DNA of 64,000 bases from Lysobacteraceae bacterium PS02065 (GCA_029959555.1 JASCPI010000013.1:1-64000); one strand, 5' to 3'; counted from the first letter of the stretch, positions 35,817 to 45,166 are shown. Numbers and translations: made by a program. Notes: generated from the sequence alone by a model not told the origin.

Positions 35817-36340
35817 CAGTGTTCCAGTGCGAGAAGGAGACCGCGGAATGCCTCGGCGCAATAGTCGACGTGCGCGGAGAGGCGATGGTCGTCGTCGACG
35901 AGGTGCAGCGTGTCGCCACGTCCGCGCGCGAATGCGATCGCACCGTCGACCGGACACACCTCGTCACGCCAGCCGTGCACGAGCACGGTCGGCACGCGCG
36001 CGGCGTCGAACACCTTCGCGTAACCCGGGATGCCGACCGGTACCGCCATGAGGAACAAGGCCTCGCAACGGCGTTCGAGCGAGGCATGGCCCGAAACGAA
36101 CGCGCCCATGCTCGAGCCCGCGAACACGACACGGCCTTGCGCGGGCGCCGCCGCCAGCGCGCGCGCGGTGCGCGAGCCGATCGCGGTGACGTCGCGCGTC
36201 GCATCGAGGTCGCGGTAGTCCGGACGCACGCTGTCCCAGCCGAGCGCGGCCGCGATCTCGGCCAGCGCGCTGACCTTGGTCGCCTGCGGACCACTCTCGA
36301 GGCCGTGCGACAGCACGACCATGCCCTTGCTGGAACCCAT
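35816..36340 (-). CDS. Small alpha/beta hydrolase
   Basis: The 174-residue protein has the fold of small esterase-like hydrolases: VVLSHGLESGPQATKV near the N terminus, the nucleophile elbow GSSMGA (Ser76), an acid in HGWRDEVCPV and the catalytic His in DDDHRLSAH. It resembles the YqiA/RBBP9-type family. The substrate is unknown. It sits directly upstream of rlmKL with a one-base overlap. The role of the pairing is unclear. Confidence 0.85.
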   Translation of the reverse strand: MGSSKGMVVLSHGLESGPQATKVSALAEIAAALGWDSVRPDYRDLDATRDVTAIGSRTARALAAAPAQGRVVFAGSSMGAFVSGHASLERRCEALFLMAVPVGIPGYAKVFDAARVPTVLVHGWRDEVCPVDGAIAFARGRGDTLHLVDDDHRLSAHVDYCAEAFRGLLLALEH

Positions 36341-36485
36341 TGAACGCCTCCTCGACCGGCGCGCGATGCTACCACCCGACCGTCACGGCACACCGGAGCG
36401 GGACAGGATGTCGCGCCGATGGCCGACGCAGCACTTCGCTGGCATGCTGCGCGCCGCGCGCCACCGCGCCTCGCCCGATGCCTCC

Positions 36486-37421
36486 ATGACGCCCACCACG
36501 CGCGCCCACCTGCAGATGCACGCCTGCGTGCTGCTGTGGGGCTTCACCGCCATCCTCGGCAAGCTCATCACGCTGCCGGCGCTGCCGCTCGTGGCGTCGC
36601 GCATGCTGCTCGTGGTCGCGCTGCTCGCGCTGGTGCCGCGCGTCTGGCGCGGCCTGCGCGCGATGCCGCCACGCCTGATCGGCGCGTATGCGGGCATCGG
36701 CGTGCTCGTCGCGCTGCACTGGCTCACCTTCTACGGCTCGATCAAGCTCGCCAACGCCTCGGTCGCGGCGACCTGCATCGCGCTCGCGACCGTGTTCACG
36801 GCGATCGTCGAGCCCTGGATCGCGCGACGCCCGTTCTCGCGCGGCGATCTCGCGATCGGCATCGCCGTGCTACCCGGCGTCGCGCTCGTGGTCGGCGGCG
36901 TACCGGGCGACATGCGACTCGGCATCGCGGTCGGCGTGGTCTCGGCGATCCTCGTCGCGGTGTTCGGATCGCTCAACAAGCGCTTCGTCGAACACGCCGA
37001 TCCGCTCGCGATCACCGCGGTCGAACTCGGTGCCGGCGCGGTCGCGCTGCTCGCCCTCGCGCCGCTGCTGGCGCCGCTCGCACCATGGCTCGAGATGCCG
37101 CTCGCACTGCCCGATGCGCGCGATGCCGTGCTGCTCGTGATACTTGCGGTCGCCTGCACGCTGCTGCCGTTCGCGCTGTCACTGGTCGCGCTGCGCCACA
37201 TGAGCGCGTTCGCGGCGCAGCTCGCGGTCAACCTCGAGCCGGTCTACGCGATCGTGCTCGCCGCGCTGCTGCTCGGCGAGCAGCGCGAGCTCACGCCGCT
37301 GTTCTACCTCGGCGTCGTGGTCATCCTCGCCGGCGTGTTCGTGCATCCGCTGATCGGCCGGCGCAAGCGCGTGCGCGCACCGGAGCTGCTCGCGACCTCC
37401 GAGGCGAAGAACCTCGATTGA
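36486..37421 (+). CDS. EamA/DMT family transporter
   Basis: The 311-residue membrane protein has about ten predicted helices in two EamA repeats (residues about 8-140 and 150-290). Recognisable parts are [26 protein letters not shown] and the second-repeat [24 protein letters not shown] transporters export or import small metabolites; no substrate can be read from the sequence. The ATG at 36486 fits the family N terminus. It is divergent from the hydrolase-rlmKL pair with a 145-bp gap. Confidence 0.88.
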   Translation: MTPTTRAHLQMHACVLLWGFTAILGKLITLPALPLVASRMLLVVALLALVPRVWRGLRAMPPRLIGAYAGIGVLVALHWLTFYGSIKLANASVAATCIALATVFTAIVEPWIARRPFSRGDLAIGIAVLPGVALVVGGVPGDMRLGIAVGVVSAILVAVFGSLNKRFVEHADPLAITAVELGAGAVALLALAPLLAPLAPWLEMPLALPDARDAVLLVILAVACTLLPFALSLVALRHMSAFAAQLAVNLEPVYAIVLAALLLGEQRELTPLFYLGVVVILAGVFVHPLIGRRKRVRAPELLATSEAKNLD

Positions 37422-37476
37422 CGCCGGGCATGCGCGCGCCGACGATGCCGCGCTCCGGCCACGCGACGCGACATCC

Positions 37477-37977
37477 ATGAACTCACCGACCGATGCCTCC
37501 GGGACGGCATCGCCCGGCGCCACCCGCGTCTGGGTCGACGCCGATGCCTGCCCGAACGTGATCAAGGACATCCTGTTCCGCGCCGCCGAGCGCGCGCAGG
37601 TCGAGACGATCCTCGTCGCCAACCAGTGGATCCGCACGCCGCCGTCGCGTTTCGTGCGCTCGATGCAGGTGGCGGGAGGCCTCGACGCCGCCGACAGCGC
37701 GATCGTCGACCGCATCGGGCGTGGCGATCTCGTCGTGACCGCCGACATCCCGCTCGCCTCGCTCGCGATCGCCAAGGGCGCGCTCGCGCTCAACCCGCGC
37801 GGCGAGCTCTACACGACCGACACCATCGCGCAGCGCCTGTCGATGCGGAATTTCATGGACGAGTTGCGCGGCGCCGGCATCGCCACCGGCGGCCCGCCGG
37901 CGCTGCATGCGCGAGACCGCCAGGCGTTCGCGAATGCGCTCGACACCTGGCTCGCGCAGCGCGCGCGGGCGGCATGA
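37477..37977 (+). CDS. UPF0178 (DUF188, YaiI-like) protein
   Basis: The 166-residue protein has the family hallmarks [20 protein letters not shown], the [31 protein letters not shown] segment with conserved Asp residues (PIN-like nuclease fold), and [11 protein letters not shown]. YaiI homologues are widespread but uncharacterised. It follows the EamA gene by 55 bp on the same strand and may be co-transcribed. The ATG at 37477 leaves a 17-residue leader before the domain. Confidence 0.9.
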   Translation: MNSPTDASGTASPGATRVWVDADACPNVIKDILFRAAERAQVETILVANQWIRTPPSRFVRSMQVAGGLDAADSAIVDRIGRGDLVVTADIPLASLAIAKGALALNPRGELYTTDTIAQRLSMRNFMDELRGAGIATGGPPALHARDRQAFANALDTWLAQRARAA

Positions 37978-38032
37978 CGACGATGCCGGGCGCGCGGACG
38001 CGCCTCGCCGCACGCCCTTCACACGCTCGTGT

Positions 38033-38422
38033 TCAGCCCTTCGGCTCGATGAAATCCCAGCGGTTGCCGTAGAGGTCCTCGAATACGACCACGGTACCGT
38101 AGACCTCGTGGCGCGGCGTCTCGCAGAAGTGCACGCCCTCGGCGAGCATGCGCGCGTAGTCGGCGGCGAAATCGTCGGTGTGCAGGAACAGGAACACGCG
38201 CCCGCCGGCCTGATGGCCAATCGCGGCCTCCTGCTCGGGCTTGGTCGCCTTGGCGAGCAGCAGCGAGGTCTGGCCGCCGCGCGGCGCGACGCGCACCCAG
38301 CGCTTGCCGTCGCCCATCGGCGTGTCCTCGAGCAGCGTGAAGCCGAGGGCGCGCGTGTACCACGCAATCGCCTCGTCGTAGTCGCGCACGACGAGCGCGA
38401 ACGCGTGCAGGTGCTGGGTCAT
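38033..38422 (-). CDS. VOC (glyoxalase/bleomycin-resistance fold) protein
   Basis: The 129-residue protein is a single VOC domain: HLHAFALVVRDYDEAIAWYTRALGFTLLED, KRWVRVAPRGGQTSLLLAKA and YGTVVVFEDLYGNRWDFIEPKG. Metal-binding positions include the N-terminal His and the Glu near the C terminus. The reaction is unknown. It lies 19 bp after the ArsR-type regulator gene on the same strand; the two are probably co-transcribed, and regulator-VOC pairs are common. Confidence 0.88.
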   Translation of the reverse strand: MTQHLHAFALVVRDYDEAIAWYTRALGFTLLEDTPMGDGKRWVRVAPRGGQTSLLLAKATKPEQEAAIGHQAGGRVFLFLHTDDFAADYARMLAEGVHFCETPRHEVYGTVVVFEDLYGNRWDFIEPKG

Positions 38423-38441
38423 GTCAGGGCTCCGGTGACGC

Positions 38442-38759
38442 CTACTTCGCCGCGGCCTTCTTCGCCTTGCGGCCTTCGCGCTTGATCGGGCCCGCGACCG
38501 GGCAGATCTCGAACGCGAACTGGGTCAGCGTGTTGACGAGGTTGTCGGGAATGAGCCGGTAGACGACGAACTGCCCGCGCCGCTCGCTCGCGATGAGGCC
38601 GGCGTTCTCGAGCACCGACAGGTGGCGCGACACGGCCGGCGCGCTCATCTCGAAGCGCGCGGCGATGTCGCCGGCCGGGAGTTCCTGCTCCGACAGGAAC
38701 GCGAGGATCTGCCGACGCGGCATCGACGCGAGCGCATCGAAGACCTTCTGCGTGCTCAT
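38442..38759 (-). CDS. ArsR/SmtB-family regulator (SdpR-like)
   Basis: The 105-residue winged-helix protein begins MSTQKVFDALASMPRRQILAFL. Its DNA-recognition helix is in FEMSAPAVSRHLSVLENAGLI, followed by RGQFVVYRLIPDNL and a Lys-rich tail. The Cys ligands of metal-sensing ArsR proteins are absent apart from one Cys near residue 88, so it probably senses something other than metal, as in autorepressor (SdpR) types. A palindromic AT-rich site upstream of the membrane-protein gene at 39399 is a candidate target. Confidence 0.88.
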   Translation of the reverse strand: MSTQKVFDALASMPRRQILAFLSEQELPAGDIAARFEMSAPAVSRHLSVLENAGLIASERRGQFVVYRLIPDNLVNTLTQFAFEICPVAGPIKREGRKAKKAAAK

Positions 38760-38958
38760 CGCGGATCGGGCAGGTCGGGGGACATGCGCCGATTGTAGCC
38801 CAGCGTGCGGCGATGCCCGGCGTCGTGCCCGTTCGGGACGCTCGGATCGTGGCGCCGGTGGCCGACGGCGATGACCGCTCGATGCAGCACCACGGGCATC
38901 GCGGACGATGCCCGTGGCGACCGCCTTCCGTGGCGACCTCTCCGCTCCATGTCCTCGA

Positions 38959-39384
38959 TCACCGCGCGCCCGGAACCGGGGGAACCGGCGGCGGTACCGC
39001 GCCGACGTCGAAACCGTGCATGTCGCGGTTGCGGCTCGCCCAGCCGGCGACCGTGCGGCCGTAGCGCGCGATCATGAGCATGTTGAAGAAGTGCATGCCG
39101 CCGAGCACGAGCACCGACAAGCCGATCTTCGAACCGACCACGGGGATCAGGTCCGCCTCGGCACGCGCGACGTCCCATCCGTCCAGGCGCAGCGCGATGA
39201 AGCCGATGTTGACGAGGTAGAACCCGACCACGAGCAGGTGGTTGGTCGATTTCGCGAGCACCTCGTCCTGCCCGAAGCATTTGACGAGGAACACCTCGCC
39301 GTTCTTCGACAACGTGTTCGCCACCCACACCGTCATCGCGATCGACAGGGCGAGGTAGACCAGATAGCCGATCTGTACCGACAT
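38959..39384 (-). CDS. Small uncharacterised inner-membrane protein
   Basis: The 141-residue protein has three predicted membrane helices: about 3-22, 47-66 and 81-105. A Pro-rich tail (PPPVPPVPGAR) follows. The loop AKSTNHLLVVGFYLVNIGFIAL and the segment GMHFFNMLMIARYGR are distinctive, but I do not recognise a family. The start at 39384 (MSVQIGYL) is preferred over an ATG five codons earlier because GGAG lies seven bases upstream of it. The upstream DNA has an unusual AT-rich palindrome, and an ArsR-type regulator gene follows 199 bp downstream. Confidence 0.7.
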   Translation of the reverse strand: MSVQIGYLVYLALSIAMTVWVANTLSKNGEVFLVKCFGQDEVLAKSTNHLLVVGFYLVNIGFIALRLDGWDVARAEADLIPVVGSKIGLSVLVLGGMHFFNMLMIARYGRTVAGWASRNRDMHGFDVGAVPPPVPPVPGAR

Positions 39385-39416
39385 GACACGCTCCTTCATT
39401 TTGAACGAATTGCTTA

Positions 39417-39426
39417 TTTAGCTAAA
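39417..39426. promoter_or_regulatory. AT-rich palindrome, candidate ArsR-type operator
   Basis: TTTAGCTAAA sits in an AT-rich island (39400-39440) that stands out in this GC-rich window, 30-45 bp upstream of the membrane-protein gene. SdpR/ArsR-type repressors bind AT-rich palindromes overlapping promoters, so the neighbouring regulator is the likely binder. Confidence 0.5.
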
Positions 39427-39573
39427 ACGTTAATGATTGAATGGCGATGCGTCAAGCGCTGCGATCAAGGTGCTGGAGCTGTGTTCAGACTCGGAACAGG
39501 GAGGGCCTGCTGCTTCCCGAGCCTCCAGGAACCGCATGGGGGCGGCAGGGCGTCGTCGTTGCATCCGCCAGGC

Positions 39574-39602
39574 GCTGGATTCAGGCCTGCACCGGAATGA
39601 CG
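39574..39602 (+). repeat. REP-like element of another type (single copy here)
   Basis: CTGGATTCAGGCCTGCACCG followed by GAATGACG resembles the widespread proteobacterial intergenic repeat of the form TGGATTCCCGCCTGCGCGGGAATGACG. Only one copy was seen in this window, and its inverted arms are imperfect. Confidence 0.45.
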
Positions 39603-39652
39603 AGCACGCGGTGGCTCATCCGTCGCGCTGTCGACGCACCGGGAAGCACGCG

Positions 39653-39685
39653 CAGGGCGGAACCGCCGCAGGCGATTCCGCCGTG
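39653..39685 (+). repeat. REP family A unit
   Basis: CAGGGCGGAACCGCCG..GGCGATTCCGCCGTGG. Forms an inverted pair with the copy at 39743. Confidence 0.75.
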
Positions 39686-39742
39686 GCCGGTATCATCGCC
39701 ACAGGCTTGCTGACGCTGCCGCTGCGCACCACGACACACGGC

Positions 39743-39773
39743 GGCGGAATCCGCTGTGCGGGCTCCGCCCTAC
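39743..39773 (-). repeat. REP family A unit (inverted copy)
   Basis: GGCGGAATCCGC..GGGCTCCGCCCTAC, opposite in orientation to its two neighbours at 39653 and 39793. One base differs in the second arm. Confidence 0.72.
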
Positions 39774-39792
39774 CGGAGAAACGCGGCACGCG

Positions 39793-39823
39793 CAGGGCGG
39801 AACCGCCGCTGGCGATTGCGCCA
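39793..39823 (+). repeat. REP family A unit (diverged)
   Basis: CAGGGCGGAACCGCCG..GGCGATTGCGCCATG, with two changes in the right arm. Third unit of this cluster. Confidence 0.7.
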
Positions 39824-39876
39824 TGACGGGAGTCGACATGCCGATCAACCGGAATGTCGATCGCGACGCCTCCCGC

Positions 39877-41046
39877 TCAGCGCACCGGCCAATGCCACGC
39901 CGGCGCATCGAGCATGCCCTGCCCTGCGACCGTGGTGTCGCCGAGGCGCTTCTCGAGCACGATCGTGTTGCAGCCTTCGTCGAGTTCGAGTGCGTCGACC
40001 AGGCGCTGCGCGTGCGTGACGACCCAGACCTGGCTCACGCGCGCGGCGCCGCGGATCAGGCGTGCGAGCGCCGGCAGCAGATCCGGATGCAGGCTGGTCT
40101 CGGGCTCGTTGAGCACCATGAGCGGCGGCGGGCGCGGCGTCAGCAACGCGGCGATCCACAGCAGGTAGCGCAGGGTGCCGTCGGAGAGTTCGGCGGCGGA
40201 CAGCGCGCGCAGCAGGCCGTGCTGGCGGAACCACAACATGAAGCGGCCCGACTCGGCCACGATGTCGACGACGCCACGCGGGAACGCGTCGTCGACGGCC
40301 TCGGCGAGCGCCTCGTGGTCGCCGATCTCGCGGATCGTCTGCCATGCCGCGGCGAGGTCGCGCCCATCATGGGCGAGCACCGGCGTACGCGTGCCGGCCT
40401 GCGGCTGGCGTGCGGGCGCGTCGGCATCGCTGCGGAAATGATCGTAGAAGCGCCAGCGCCGCATCGTTTCGCGCACGCTGAGCACTTCGGGCGCGCGCTC
40501 GGGGTCGGCGATCTGCGTGAACAGGCTTTCGAACGGATCGAGGTGCTGCGCGACCACACGCCACGAACGACCGTCACGCGCACGCGCCATCGCGGCCTGG
40601 CGATCGACGAGCAGATTCGCCTGGCGCAGGAACGGGCCGTTCCAGATGGCCTCGCGCTTGATCTGCGGATCCTGCGCGAACATCGTGCGTCCGGGGTTGC
40701 CGGGAATGGGCAATCCGAGGTCGATCGCGTAACCGTATTCGTCGCCGGCGAAGCCGAGCCGCAGCGCGACGGGCGCGTCGCGCACCGTGCCCTGCACGGG
40801 CTCCCGTCCTGCTACCACGTCGCGTCCGAACTGTTCGGGCCCGGCCCACAGCGCGGACGTGAAACCGCCCTCGCGCGCGAGGGCCGCCACGACACCGCCC
40901 TGGGCGGTTTCGGCGAGCAGGCGCAGCGCGCGGTAGAGGCTGGACTTGCCGCTGCCGTTGGCGCCCGTGACCACGTTGAGCCGCCCGAGCGGCACGACGA
41001 GGTCGCGCAGCGACCGATACCCGGAGACCGCGATCGTCGTGAGCAT
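39877..41046 (-). CDS. AAA-family ATPase (RecF/OLD-like, no nuclease domain)
   Basis: The 389-residue protein has Walker A GANGSGKSSLYRAL near residue 30, a long inserted middle region, a signature-like LSDGTLRYL and Walker B LMVLNEPETSLHPDLL. The usual DEP is replaced by NEP, although the following Glu is kept. The C terminus has VVTHAQRLVDAL. It resembles the ATPase half of OLD/RecF proteins and lacks a TOPRIM nuclease. It starts 22 bp after radA on the same strand. It may act in DNA repair or defence; neither is shown by the sequence. Confidence 0.85.
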   Translation of the reverse strand: MLTTIAVSGYRSLRDLVVPLGRLNVVTGANGSGKSSLYRALRLLAETAQGGVVAALAREGGFTSALWAGPEQFGRDVVAGREPVQGTVRDAPVALRLGFAGDEYGYAIDLGLPIPGNPGRTMFAQDPQIKREAIWNGPFLRQANLLVDRQAAMARARDGRSWRVVAQHLDPFESLFTQIADPERAPEVLSVRETMRRWRFYDHFRSDADAPARQPQAGTRTPVLAHDGRDLAAAWQTIREIGDHEALAEAVDDAFPRGVVDIVAESGRFMLWFRQHGLLRALSAAELSDGTLRYLLWIAALLTPRPPPLMVLNEPETSLHPDLLPALARLIRGAARVSQVWVVTHAQRLVDALELDEGCNTIVLEKRLGDTTVAGQGMLDAPAWHWPVR

Positions 41047-41068
41047 GGCGTCGCCCCGGTGCGTGGGG

Positions 41069-42451
41069 TCAGCGCTGGAACGCGGCCGCGAGCGCATCGC
41101 CCAGGCGATCGACGCCGACCACCTCGAGCTCACCGATGCGCGGCTTCTTCGGCGCATTGGCCTTCGGCACGATGGCGAGACTGAAGCCGTGCGTCGCGGC
41201 CTCGCGCAGGCGCTCCTCGCCGTTCGGCACCGGACGGATCTCGCCCGAAAGGCCGACTTCACCGAATGCGACGAGCTTGTCCGGCAGCGCGCGGTCGCGG
41301 AAGCTCGACTGCACCGCGAACAGCACGGCGAGGTCGGCCGCGGTCTCCTGCACGCGGATGCCGCCGACCACGTTGAGGAACACGTCCTGGTCGAACACGG
41401 CCGCGCCGCCGTGCCGGTGCAGCACCGCGAGCAGCATCGCGAGGCGGTTCTGCTCGAGGCCGAGCGCGACACGGCGCGGGTTCGGCAGCGCTGACGCATC
41501 GACGAGCGCCTGCACTTCGACGAGCAGTGGGCGCGTGCCCTCGCGCGTGACCATGACCGCGCTGCCCGGCGTCGGCTGCGCGTGCGCGGACAGGAAGATC
41601 GCCGACGGGTTCGGCACTTCCTTGAGGCCTTTCTCCGACATCGCGAACACGCCGAGTTCGTTGACCGCGCCGAAGCGGTTCTTGAACGCGCGCAGGATGC
41701 GGAAGCGGCTGCCGACCTCGCCCTCGAAGTACAGCACCGCGTCGACCATGTGCTCGAGCACGCGCGGACCCGCGATGCCGCCCTCCTTGGTGACGTGGCC
41801 GACCAGGAACACGCTCGTGCCGGTCTGCTTGGCGAAACGCACGAGGCGCGCCGCCGACTCGCGTACCTGGCTCACCGAGCCGGGCGCCGCGGTCAGCAGT
41901 TCGGTCCAGATGGTCTGGATCGAATCGATGATGAGCACGTCGGGCTTGCCCGCCGACGCCTCGGCGAGGATGCGTTCGATCGAGGTCTCGGCGAGGCCTT
42001 CGAGGCCTTCGAGCGGAAGACCGAGGCGCTGCGCGCGCGCCGCGACCTGGCCGAGGCTCTCCTCGCCGGTGACGTAGAGGCCGCGCATGCGCTGGCCGAT
42101 CGTGCCGAGCATCTGCAGCAGCAGCGTCGACTTGCCGATGCCCGGATCGCCACCGATCAGCACGACCGAGCCCGCGACGAGGCCGCCGCCGAGCACGCGG
42201 TCGAGTTCGCCGATGCCGGTCTCGCTGCGCGCCTCGGCGGTCGCGGCGACGCTGGCGAGGCGCGTGACCTTCGCGGCATCGACCGCACCGGCGTAGCCCG
42301 CGTGGCGCGGTACCGCGGCAGACGCCTTGGCCGGCTCGACGACGATTTCGGTGAGCACGTTCCACACGCCGCATTCGGCGCACTGACCTTGCCATTTCGA
42401 GTGTTCGGCACCGCATTCGGTGCAGACGTAGGCGGTCTTGGCCTTGGCCAT
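41069..42451 (-). CDS. radA: DNA repair protein RadA (Sms)
   Basis: The 460-residue protein has an N-terminal C4 zinc motif (CTECGAEHSKWQGQCAEC), a RecA-like ATPase with Walker A GGDPGIGKST, the RadA-specific KNRFG motif (FKNRFGAVNELGVF) and a C-terminal Lon-like domain. It helps branch migration during recombinational repair. The length is normal for the family. It is the sixth gene of the rpsF-rpsR-rplI-dnaB-alr-radA string, 141 bp after alr. Confidence 0.95.
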   Translation of the reverse strand: MAKAKTAYVCTECGAEHSKWQGQCAECGVWNVLTEIVVEPAKASAAVPRHAGYAGAVDAAKVTRLASVAATAEARSETGIGELDRVLGGGLVAGSVVLIGGDPGIGKSTLLLQMLGTIGQRMRGLYVTGEESLGQVAARAQRLGLPLEGLEGLAETSIERILAEASAGKPDVLIIDSIQTIWTELLTAAPGSVSQVRESAARLVRFAKQTGTSVFLVGHVTKEGGIAGPRVLEHMVDAVLYFEGEVGSRFRILRAFKNRFGAVNELGVFAMSEKGLKEVPNPSAIFLSAHAQPTPGSAVMVTREGTRPLLVEVQALVDASALPNPRRVALGLEQNRLAMLLAVLHRHGGAAVFDQDVFLNVVGGIRVQETAADLAVLFAVQSSFRDRALPDKLVAFGEVGLSGEIRPVPNGEERLREAATHGFSLAIVPKANAPKKPRIGELEVVGVDRLGDALAAAFQR

Positions 42452-42592
42452 GCTGAGAATCCCTCGAAGGTGTGCGTGGCACGACGATGCCGGACGCGAG
42501 GCGCGCACGATCGCGCATCGCCGTCGCATGCGGCGAGACGCGCCGGACATCCCGCGATGCTGCCGCATCGACGGGCGAGCGGGGAAGCCTCG

Positions 42593-43675
42593 TCAGCGCT
42601 CGTCTTCGAGGAAGCGCACGCGCCGCGTCATGCCGCAGGTGAGTTCGTAGCCGATCGTGCCCGCGTGTGCGGCGACCTCCTCGACCGGCAGGCCCTCGCC
42701 CCACAGGACGACGCGGTCGCCGATGCGTGCGTCCGGTACGCCACGCAGGTCGATCGTGATCAGGTCCATCGAGACGCGGCCGACGATCGGCGCGCGCACG
42801 CCACCGACCAGAACGGGCGTGCCGGCCGCGGCGGAGCGCGGATAGCCGTCGCCGTAGCCGATCTGCGCGACGCCGACCGGCATGTCCTCGGGGCAGGTCC
42901 ACGCGCCTGCGTAGCCGACCGTCTCGCCGCGCGCGACGCGATTGATCGCGACGAGCTTGGACGACAGTGTCATCGCGGGTCGAAAGCCGTCGTCGGCACC
43001 GCTGCGACCCTCGACGACCGAGATGCCGTACAGCAGGCCGCCCGGGCGGATCCACTGGCCGCGCGCCGCGGGCCAGCCGAGCACGGCGGCCGAGTTCGAC
43101 AGTGCGCGCTCGCCGGGCACGCCGTCGAAGGCCTCCTCGAACACGCGCAGCTGCACCGCGGTCTGTGGATCGTCGAACGCGTCGGAGTTCGCGAAGTGGG
43201 TCATGAGGCCGATCGCGGGATCGACGTTGGGCAGCGCGCGCAGGCGCGCGTACGCGTCGCGCGCCTGCGACGGCGCGAAGCCGAGGCGGTGCATGCCGCT
43301 GTCGAGCTTGAGCCAGACGCGCAGTGGGCGCGTGTCGCGATCGGCGGCGAGCCAGTCGATCTGCGCATCGTGGTGGATCGCCGAATCGAGGTCGAGGCGA
43401 TGCATCTCGGCGATGTCGGCAGGCTCGTCGATGCCCGACAGCACGACGATGCGGCGCGTGACGCCGGCCGCACGCAGGCGCTGGCCGTCGGCGATGCAGG
43501 CGACCCCGAACGCATCGGCCTCGCCGAGCGCCCGCGCGACGCGCTCGAGGCCGTGGCCGTAACCGTCGGCCTTGACCACGGCCATGAGCTTCGCGCCAAG
43601 CGCGAGCTCGCGCAGGCGCCGCAGGTTGTGCCGCAACGCGCCGAGATGGATCGTCGCGCTGGTCGCGCGGCTCAC
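42593..43675 (-). CDS. alr: Alanine racemase
   Basis: The 360-residue enzyme is a PLP-dependent TIM barrel with the PLP Lys in MAVVKADGYGHG and the catalytic Tyr in QIGYGDGYPRSA. It interconverts L- and D-Ala for peptidoglycan synthesis. The GTG start overlaps the dnaB stop by four bases (GTGA), so it is translationally coupled to dnaB. Whether this is the biosynthetic or the catabolic type cannot be told, but the genomic place with dnaB matches the alr type of gammaproteobacteria. Confidence 0.95.
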   Translation of the reverse strand: MSRATSATIHLGALRHNLRRLRELALGAKLMAVVKADGYGHGLERVARALGEADAFGVACIADGQRLRAAGVTRRIVVLSGIDEPADIAEMHRLDLDSAIHHDAQIDWLAADRDTRPLRVWLKLDSGMHRLGFAPSQARDAYARLRALPNVDPAIGLMTHFANSDAFDDPQTAVQLRVFEEAFDGVPGERALSNSAAVLGWPAARGQWIRPGGLLYGISVVEGRSGADDGFRPAMTLSSKLVAINRVARGETVGYAGAWTCPEDMPVGVAQIGYGDGYPRSAAAGTPVLVGGVRAPIVGRVSMDLITIDLRGVPDARIGDRVVLWGEGLPVEEVAAHAGTIGYELTCGMTRRVRFLEDER

Positions 43676-45063
43676 TCGAACTGGCCCGAGTACCGATCCG
43701 GGGCGAGGTCGGCGAACTTGGTGTACTGGCCCATGAAGGCCAGGCGCACCGAGCCGGTCGGGCCGCTTCGCTGCTTGCCGATGATGATCTCGGCGACGCC
43801 CTTCTCGGGCGAATCCGGGTTGTAGTACTCGTCGCGGTAGATGAACATGATCACGTCGGCGTCCTGCTCGATCGCGCCCGACTCGCGCAGGTCCGACATC
43901 ACGGGCTTCTTGTCCGTGCGCTGCTCGAGCGAACGGTTGAGCTGGGAGAGGGCGATCACGGGAACGTTGAGCTCCTTGGCGAGGGCCTTCAGTCCACGCG
44001 AGATTTCTGAAATTTCGGTGGCGCGATTCTCCTTGTTCCCGGGCACCTGCATGAGCTGCAGGTAATCGATCACGATGAGCCCGAGGTCGTGCTCGCGCTT
44101 GAGGCGGCGCGAACGCGCACGCAGTTCGCCCGGCGACAGCGCCGGCGTGTCGTCGATGAAGATCTTGGCCTCGCTGAGCAGCGTGATCGCGTTGGTCACG
44201 CGCGGCCACTCCTCCTCGGCCAGCTCGCCCGTGCGCAGGTGCTGCTGGTTGATCATGCCGAGCGAGGAGATCAGGCGGAACGCGAGCTGCGAGGCCGACA
44301 TTTCCATCGAGAACACCGCAACGGCCTTCTTCGTGCGCATCGCCGCGTTCTCGGCGATGTTGAGCGCGAACGAGGTCTTGCCCATGGCCGGGCGCGCCGC
44401 GAGGATCACGAGGTCCGACGGCTGCAGGCCCGTGGTGAGGTCGTCGAGGTCGGTGAAGCCGGTCGGGATGCCGGTGACCTGGCCGCGGTTCTCGTAGCGG
44501 TGGTGCAGGATCTGGAACGCGTCCTTGACCGCCGAGCGCATCGACACGAAGCCCTTGCGACCGCGCGCGCCGGCCTCGGCGATGCGGAACACCTTCTGCT
44601 CGGCGGTCTCGAGCAGCTCCTGGCTGCTGCGGCCTTCGGGCTGGAACGCGTCGCCGGCGATCTCGGTGCCGGTGTCGATGAGCTGCCGCAGCACCGACTT
44701 CTCGCGCACGATGTCGGCGTAGGCGACGATGTTCGCGGCACTCGGCGTCGAGTTGGCGAGCTCGATCACGTAGTCGATGCCGCCGACCTGCTCGGCGAGG
44801 CCTTGCGACTCGAACCACTCGCCGAGCGTGACCGCGTCGCAGGGCTGGTCCTTCTCGCTGAGCTCGTTGATCGCGCGGAAGATCAGCCGATGGTCGCGGC
44901 GGTAGAAGTCCTCCTCGCCGATACGGTCGGCGACGCGCTCCCACGATTCCGGCGCGAGCATGAGGCCGCCGAGCACGGCCTGTTCGGCCTCGACGGAATG
45001 CGGCGGCACGCGCAGCGCCTCGATGCTCGGGGCGGGCTTGCGGTCGGGAAAGGCGGCGGACAT
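43672..45063 (-). CDS. dnaB: Replicative DNA helicase DnaB
   Basis: The 463-residue protein has the N-terminal DnaB domain (VPPHSVEAEQAVLGGLML) and a RecA-like helicase core. Walker A is ARPAMGKTSFALN, Walker B LIVIDYLQLM, followed by RSLEQRTDKKPVMSDLRESGAIEQDAD. It is the hexameric replication fork helicase. No intein is present. The start at 45063 fits the family. A perfect DnaA box lies about 105 bp upstream, between rplI and dnaB. Confidence 0.96.
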   Translation of the reverse strand: MSAAFPDRKPAPSIEALRVPPHSVEAEQAVLGGLMLAPESWERVADRIGEEDFYRRDHRLIFRAINELSEKDQPCDAVTLGEWFESQGLAEQVGGIDYVIELANSTPSAANIVAYADIVREKSVLRQLIDTGTEIAGDAFQPEGRSSQELLETAEQKVFRIAEAGARGRKGFVSMRSAVKDAFQILHHRYENRGQVTGIPTGFTDLDDLTTGLQPSDLVILAARPAMGKTSFALNIAENAAMRTKKAVAVFSMEMSASQLAFRLISSLGMINQQHLRTGELAEEEWPRVTNAITLLSEAKIFIDDTPALSPGELRARSRRLKREHDLGLIVIDYLQLMQVPGNKENRATEISEISRGLKALAKELNVPVIALSQLNRSLEQRTDKKPVMSDLRESGAIEQDADVIMFIYRDEYYNPDSPEKGVAEIIIGKQRSGPTGSVRLAFMGQYTKFADLAPDRYSGQFE

Positions 45064-45166
45064 CGGCGCAGGGGCTTCCGGAGTCGGGAAAGGGATACTA
45101 GGACCACGTCTCAGCGGACGCGACGCACAAGCCGGTGGACAACCCGGTCCGGAACGCGGGACAAGC

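Larger units (their letters stand above)
39427..39876. other. Intergenic spacer dominated by repeats
   Basis: About 450 bp with no convincing gene between the membrane-protein gene and the ATPase gene. It holds three family A REP units and one other dispersed-type element. Reading frames through it translate repeat sequence. Confidence 0.6.

Noticed and set aside
39437..39908. Small frames in the repeat-rich spacer
   Set aside because: The translation consists of repeat units (for example RAEPP, which recurs) with no ribosome site.
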